Assembly: GCA_963383645.1 (NCBI GenBank)
Contig: OY726558.1
Location: 179,271,134 to 179,335,133, forward strand
Reading direction: 5' to 3'
Length of the DNA: 64,000 bases
Origin: Muscardinus avellanarius
Taxonomy: Eukaryota > Chordata > Mammalia > Rodentia > Gliridae
Shown here: piece by piece, positions 58,155 to 64,000 of the stretch
Position numbering within the stretch: position 1 is the first letter of the stretch
How the letters are laid out: the number at the start of each line of letters is the position of its first letter
The notes under the pieces: model-generated
Database searches by the model: none
Told to the model about the DNA's origin: nothing
What the model saw: the letters and a program-made list of their open reading frames with translations, nothing else
Program-made: the position numbers and the translations under genes

Positions 58155-58400
58155 ATGTGATTTTATTGGAGCATTATAGTCTCAAATCATAACGTAAATC
58201 ATGATAACAATGACATACATGTACACAGCACTTGGTGTCCCCTCTCGCCTCCCCATTTCTACCCTTCCAAATACACACTATTGAGATTGATGTTGGTATA
58301 TTCACATATGTACACACAGTCAGTGATAGTATTTCCATTACTGATCCTCAGTCTTCTCTCGATCATTTATTTATTGGCCCAAGTATAGATGGGTCTATTG
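58155..58400 (-). mobile_element. L1 3' UTR fragment, same subfamily as 42885
   Basis: gattttattggagcattatag begins the reversed 3' end. ttgatgttggtatattcac and gtgatagtatttccattactg are the reverse of the UTR at 43400-43480. No ORF2 sequence is retained. Confidence 0.75.
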
Positions 58401-58500
58401 CATTATCTGTTTTACTTTATGTGTAAAATAATATAAATTTTACAAGTGAAGCAAATCTAAATTATACGTCAGTATTTAATTAATCTCAGGTGTCAGGGTA

Positions 58501-58736
58501 GTCTGGAATTTTTTAATTTTTTTTTTTTTTTTGGTTGTACTGGGGGATCCACGAAGCCCTTCTACCTCTGGGCTACACTCCTAGACCTATTTTTTTTAAT
58601 ATTTTTATTTGGAAACAGGGTCTCTTAAGCCAGCACGGCTGGCTTCGATCCTGCACGATCCTCCTGTCTCTGCCTCCCAAACGCAGGGATTACAAGCGTG
58701 CGCCACCATGTCCAGTGTCTCGAATTTTTAATTTTT
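58501..58736 (-). mobile_element. Dimeric SINE, subfamily B, with target duplication
   Basis: gtctggaattttttaatttt at 58501 and gtctcgaatttttaattttt at 58717-58736 flank the body. ggttgtactgggggatccac, gtctcttaagccagcacggc and gcgccaccatgtccag identify the antisense subfamily B copy. Confidence 0.92.
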
Positions 58737-60679
58737 AGATCAGCTTGCTTACAATAGATACAGGTTTCTCAAAGGCATAGTGATAATTGTGTACAAGTGC
58801 TGTTAGTATGAAAAGAACTATAAAACTGTGACTTTTGGTATATCAGTTTACAGGGTATAACAACATACATAAAAATTAACTAAAGTTGTTCATTTTTCCA
58901 CAATAAGTTTTTGTTGTTTTTTATTCCTAATAAGCTAAGATGACAAGTAGGATTTAGCATGATCTCTGAAACATGGGCTAGATCAGATTTTGGGAAGGTT
59001 ATGAGTGGTCCTAGCTATACAAGGCTAAACCCCATCTCTTGTTTTGTGGTTAATGTTTTACTTAAGAAGAATAAATTCCCCAAGAGTTTTCTTTAAATAA
59101 GAATCTCAAAAGGGGCAATAAGTCAGGGTAACGTGATATAATTAAGTAGACCAACTCTTGACACTAAGTTATCTTTTGTATGTGTATACATTTTGTTTCA
59201 GTGTAGGCTACTATCTAAAGTTTACCACGGTGACTATATAGGTTGCATAGAGGCCATTACAAAAGATTCTATAGCAGCTGAAACCTTAAAACTATGTAGC
59301 ATCAAAAATGGTAAAATAATATGCAGATTTTTTTTTTACTTTTTATTTTCTCACTTTGCTTATACTCACTTTGAAGAAACTTAGAGCATTCATAGTTCCT
59401 TCATTTCTCTTAAAGATAAGCCTTTCAACATTACCTAAATCATCACGATCATGTCCATTATTATTTTTACTTTTTCATTTGTTTGCCTTTCAGGAACACT
59501 CTCTATAGTTTTATTGTTATCAGTCCCAAAGGTTGCAGGTTTACTATCTACCATCCTATCTGATTCATCATTCAGCTTGCTCCTGTATTATCAGAGAACA
59601 CATTATTAATTTTATTGTTCTGTTTCTCCTGGCTGACAAATTTAACAGGATCTGATAAAAAATTTCCTTTCTTTCTTACAGAAAAAAATCTCACAGTGCA
59701 CTTGCCAGTAATAACTTGCTGGCTAAATCATTTCATTTATTATGACTGTACTTTCTGTGTTTGGGAGTAGCAATTCAATTAACAAAAGACAACATCCCCA
59801 ATATGCTCATAATTAAAATCCATAGCACTTTCCCCAGGTAATTATAAATTAATTTCATTTGAAGCTTAATACATTATCTTTTCATCTTCCTAATATTTCT
59901 AATTATATAGAATTTGGTACAGGTTGTGGCTTTGTTTAGATTGGTTATTAGTTACTGCCGCAAGGCTTTTCTTACATGGATAACTAATTCAATAATTTAG
60001 CTTATAATATTAAATGGCATAATATAGCACTTTCTTCTTTTAGCATATCTTCTAAAGATATACAAATACAAATCACAGTTCAAAAAGATGTTAATATTCA
60101 ATATATTTATTTACATATTAAGGAATTTTATTGATCATTTTTATGTAGCATGTACTACATAAAGCATAGCAGATTTAAAGATGTAAGAAAATTATCATTC
60201 TTCTTTGCAATGAGATGATTGTTTGAGTTAATGGTAGCCTACTGCTATACCAGTCTTTTCAGAGGAAACATGACTAAAGTTTGAGTTGTCAATTTTGTTG
60301 TGTTTGTGGTACATCCTGGAATAGGATTACAAAAAGTGCCATATACTCTTCTAAAAATCTAGAAATTTAGATACATTAGTGAGCCATACGTAGTTAAAAC
60401 CTGTATACTACTATATTCATTCTGATAGTTATTGCTAGGAGAGAAAAGACAGTCTCCTTGGTAGAATATGTAATTGGAGAGATTGCTGATTACTAAACAA
60501 TGAAACACTTAGCCTTTCACTTGTATTTATATTTTGTTTTAACTTTATTAAAGCTAATGATATGAGTAAAAAGAAACCTCGAGGTATACATACAAATGTT
60601 TACAAAAATATATAACATTTTATAAATAATATGCTTTTTAATGTAAATTATAGAGGCATTTTAGTAGAAAGAACATTCT
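58737..60679. other. Unique A+T-rich DNA with one exon-like segment
   Basis: No repeats are recognised in nearly 2 kb. The exon-like block at 59202-59310 is listed separately. ATTA/TAAT-rich sequence at about 59590-59890 (for example aggtaattataaattaattt) resembles conserved non-coding DNA, but conservation cannot be tested here. Confidence 0.45.
59202..59310 (+). other. Exon-like segment (candidate only)
   Basis: tacattttgtttcag precedes 109 bases that are open in one frame from the first base (36 codons plus one base), followed by gtaaaa as a donor. The peptide includes LLSKVYHGDYIGCIEAITKD and is not of low complexity. I do not recognise it. The start phase equals the end phase of the candidate at 5143-5212, so the two could be spliced together. 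Unrelated pseudo-exons remain more likely without transcript evidence. Confidence 0.25.
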
Positions 60680-60858
60680 TTTTTAATTGGGGCTGAGGAG
60701 TGAAGGTAGGGGCATTCTACCTCTAAGCTACACATGCAGCTCTTTTTATTTTGAAACAGTGTCTCACTGGGTTGCTTAAGTTGCTGAGGCTGGTCTTGAT
60801 TCTGCTATTTCACTCTCCCTAGTACTGAGGTTACATGGTGTGCCACGACTCCTGGCTT
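60680..60858 (-). mobile_element. Dimeric SINE, old
   Basis: Antisense copy: attctacctctaagctacac, gaaacagtgtctcactggg, gctgaggctggtcttgattc and gtgccacgactcctggc. Confidence 0.85.
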
Positions 60859-62604
60859 GGTTTTAGTTTTAGATGAGGAGCTCTGAGTTTATTGAATTGA
60901 CTGTTGTAAAGGTCCTCTAATAAAAAGGGAATGAAGTCAGCAAGAGATGGACAAAGAAATAAATGAGCTCAGTGTTGAATTAGCATGTGATTTATCTCTC
61001 ATTTATATTAATTAAATCTAAAATGTTCATTTTGATTGACTTAATAAGCAAATCATTGCATTAACTATTTAACATATTCATATATTAAGAGGATTTAGTA
61101 ATGAGAGCTACTGAGAATATAATGTAATCGAACAGGCTGAACTTGGTACTTTTATTTAACTCTTTCCACCATTATTATCATATTTTGGCCACTATAGTTG
61201 AACAAAATTTGTTGACCCTCATGAATTGCTGACTGCTAAGTGATATGTAACAAGTTATCATTTATTTCCTAATTTTAAAATAAGAATTAAAATTTTTGTC
61301 ATATCAGGGGTGTTTTGTGTGTATGTGCCTATACTTACAAGAGTAAAAGAGAGAATATTCTAATCTTTAGAGGAAGAGGAGTTGCTATTTAATGTACTCC
61401 ATTCATAAAACCCATCTATTTCATAAAAGAGAGATGTATGATCATTAATCTCTTCCCAATGATTCTGTGGTCCCTCTGTATTTGTTGTGATATATCAGTT
61501 ACATATAATCAGGTGATATCTTGCTATGAGTATTTATAAACTATTGGACATAGATCAGTAGTTAAAGCTCACTAATGAGAAAATATTTCACAAATGTTGG
61601 AATATATATTTATTTCAGAAGAGATACAAGTAGAACAATGAAGACAGATAAAACCTGTGTTAACTCTTCTTTTTACTTTTAGGCTAAATTTGACTAACAA
61701 GAATGTATTACTAAATTACTCAAATACTTAATTCTTGAGTGGGTAGTTCATTTCATTTGGAAATATGCAATATAAAAGCATTATGAAGGATTATTGAAAT
61801 TCAATGTGGGATTTAAGGTTTAAAAATTCAGACAAGGCATATTTCTTTATCTTTAATGACTCCCAATACACTAATAAAATAAGAATATAGTAAAATAGAA
61901 ATTAATAAACATGTGATAAAAATCTAAATATAATAATTTATTTTAGAAAGAGACTGAGAGAGGGAAAAGGAGAGAAAGAGAATGGGAGAGGGAAAAGCTA
62001 GAATTGGATTTAGAATTAAACCAGATACTAATAACTTTAGTATAAAAGATTAGGACTGAATATTATCTACTAGAGGAGAAAGAAGATTGTCCTAGAGAAA
62101 ACTGCAGAGATTCTGAGTTTAGTATCTAGAATCCAGAAGGGTACAATGAATTCATTTTAAAACCAAATGAATTAGCATAGATCTTATGTTTAAAAACATG
62201 CTACATTCTACATTCTGCTACATTCTGGTGTTTATAAACCTTTCCACCAGGAGCATACAAAATAAATATAACCTGGATTTTCCCCAGACACTCTAACCCT
62301 GATATGAGTAAAGTCTCCATTTTATAGCACTTTGGGTACATTAGGGGGTACCCATAATCCAATAACTTTAATCCATTTTACTTTAAAATGACTTAATTTT
62401 AAAAGCAAAACTTGCTGGCTTCTTCCCAAAAATGAGAGCTAGAAAAATTCAGTTAACATTTTCTTATGATCTAGCCAGTTATAGATCTGATTGCTTAATA
62501 GTTGAAAGAAAATCCTGCTATGTACAATTCTTAGTATTTATATGTGAAGTAGGTAAAATTAAATATACTCATGCTTAAATGAGAATTCCTAGATACGGAC
62601 AATA
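60859..62604. other. Unique A+T-rich DNA
   Basis: The only feature is a GA-rich low-complexity tract at 61945-61997. Confidence 0.5.
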
Positions 62605-62661
62605 ACAGGAGAGGAAGAGAGTGATAAAGAGAGAGATGAGAGAGAGAGAAGAGGAGAGATA
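62605..62661 (+). repeat. GA-rich low-complexity tract
   Basis: Imperfect GA/GGA repeats (gagagagatgagagagagag) lie upstream of the next SINE. Confidence 0.85.
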
Positions 62662-62742
62662 AAAAATAAAACTAAACTAAAAAAAACTGAACTAAGAAAA
62701 CAAAGAAACAAAGAAAATTTACAAGAAAAACATGAACATTTT

Positions 62743-63021
62743 AAAACAAGCTAAATTTAGGGCTGGGCGTGGTGGCACACGCTTGTAATCCCCACACTTG
62801 GGAGGTAGAGACAGGAGAATCGCTCGGTTAGAAGCCAGCCGCGCTGGCTTACAAGACCCTGTTTCAAAATATAAAAAAATAGGTCTGGGAGTGTAGCCCA
62901 GAGGTAGATGGGCTTCCAGGAACCCCAGTACCACCACCAAAAAAAAAATAAATAAATAAATAAAATAAAATAAAAATAAAATAAAATAAAAATAATAAAT
63001 AAATAAAACAAGATAAATTTA
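62743..63021 (+). mobile_element. Dimeric SINE, subfamily B, with 17-bp target duplication
   Basis: aaaacaagctaaattta (62743-62759) and aaaacaagataaattta (63005-63021) bracket the insertion. The body reads gggctgggcgtggtggcac...agccagccgcgctggc with the altered right half (gggcttccaggaaccccag). The tail is an AAAT/AAAAT-rich stretch of about 65 bases. Confidence 0.95.
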
Positions 63022-63185
63022 AATTCAACCAATATGCTCAGGGATTCAGGGGGAAATATTCCTCAAAAAACGAGATGTTACAGTTGGTTGAATATAGTTA
63101 GTAATGATGTGCTGTATATTTTTAAGAGTCACAAGAATGAATTTTGAATGTTCTCATTGCAGAGAAATGTTTTAGATACTAGAAA

Positions 63186-63735
63186 TGTTAGTCACCTTTC
63201 CATCTCTATGTTAAAATACCTGAGAAAAACAACTTAAAGGAGGAAAGATGTATTTTGATTCATCGTTTTGGTGGTTATAGTCCATCATCAGCATTATTCA
63301 TTCCTGTGGGCCTTTGATGAGGCAGAGAATTGTGGTAAAAGGTTATGATGGAGGAAACGTTACCTCTAGGAGACAGAAGGCAGAAAGAGAGAGAGAGCAA
63401 GAGGGAAGGTTGTTGGAATGTATACATACATACATACATGCATACACACACATATATGTGCATATGTGCATGCATATATTTATGTATCCTCCTAGGGCAC
63501 GCCATCAATGCCCTATATTCTGCAAGTATGTTTCACCTCCTACAATTCCCATTGCCTCTCAGTAATGGTACCAAATTATGAACCTATCACTAGATTAGTC
63601 CACCAGTGGCATTAAAGCCCTCAAGATTCAACCACTTCCCTAAGCCCTACCTCCAAACATTGCTACATTGAAGACCAAGCCTTTAACACATGAGGCTTTG
63701 GGGGACCGTACAGATTCAAAACATTCACTAACTAT
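63186..63735 (-). mobile_element. MaLR-type LTR (MST/MT-like), near complete
   Basis: Plus-strand tgttagtcacctttccatc followed by ttaaaatacctgagaaaaac reverses the LTR 3' end. gttatgatggaggaaacg and agagagagagagcaagaggg match the middle. cctctaccaaa-like cctacctccaaacattgctac and ctttgggggaccgtacag reverse the LTR 5' part. A CATA/ACAC microsatellite (63418-63480) has expanded inside. About 550 bases; the partner LTR is not in the window. Confidence 0.65.
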
Positions 63736-64000
63736 GCTAATTAACCTGATTTCATCATTACATGACATGTTTGATATAGAAAAAATAAAAAAATTTAAAA
63801 CTCTTATACACTAGAATCAAAATTTAATATTTTAGGGGAAGAAAAATGCTGTAACTTTATACTCAAATTTTTTCCCTCAATGTAGAGAAGCGTGTTCAAA
63901 CAAATGCTATGAAATAAAATGTAGGACATAAAGTTTTGAAAAAACTCAGTTGTAAACATCAGATTGAGTGGTTTTAATTGCTTCTAAGAGAAAAACCTAA
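63736..64000. other. Unique A+T-rich DNA to the window end
   Basis: Nothing is recognised in this segment. Confidence 0.45.

Noticed and set aside
1..64000. A novel multi-gene biological system
   Set aside because: No group of intact genes exists here. The window is intergenic or intronic rodent DNA dominated by retroelements.

Overview
This window looks like non-coding, A+T-rich nuclear DNA from a rodent of the squirrel family (Sciuridae). The best evidence is a SINE present in about thirty copies on both strands. It is a dimer: a 7SL/B1-like left half (GGCGTGGTGGCGCACGC..., B-box-like GGTTCGAAGCC) joined to an ID/tRNA-like right half (GTAGCTCAGAGGTAGAATGC...GGGTTCCATCCCCAG). This matches the B1-dID/MEN type of SINE known from squirrels and relatives. 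Lone ID-type monomers, L1 3' ends with G-rich 3' UTRs and old MaLR LTRs fit a rodent as well. I found no CRISPR array, operon, bacterial gene, rRNA or functional tRNA, and no intact protein-coding gene. Most open frames are chance frames, SINE or microsatellite translations, or decayed L1 ORF2.

Layout. 1-13 kb: unique A+T-rich DNA with L1 3' ends (window start, 2.9-3.6, 10.3-10.8 kb), an L1 with a classic 5' inversion and target-site duplications (6.62-7.89 kb), an MLT1-like LTR (9.6-10.2 kb) and scattered SINEs. 13-20.3 kb: dense SINEs, one carrying a GC-rich 3' passenger, and two copies (14.5 and 19.8 kb) of a polyadenylated repeat that I cannot name, built of ~145-bp tandem units. 20.3-26.4 kb: a nested stack in which an old antisense L1 is split by an antisense MaLR provirus, itself hit by another LTR and by SINEs. 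26.5-32.5 kb: an antisense L1 3' end followed by a decayed, near full-length sense L1. 32.5-45.8 kb: mostly unique DNA with one MaLR LTR, several SINEs, one L1 and one ID element. 46-54 kb: SINE cluster, microsatellites, an ERV LTR and an L1 3' UTR with an embedded SINE and a 171-bp duplication. 54-64 kb: a GC-rich patch, more unique DNA, two LTRs and two recent SINEs.

The elements form an insertion history, not a pathway. L1 machinery explains most insertions (poly-A tails, 10-18 bp target duplications). Two SINE subfamilies appear to have lost opposite B boxes. The window is best read as intergenic DNA or part of a very large intron. Two exon-like segments (5143-5212 and 59202-59310) with compatible phases leave the intron reading open but unproven. 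No new multi-gene system is present; the most unusual objects are the unnamed polyadenylated repeat family and the SINEs with apparent 3' passengers.
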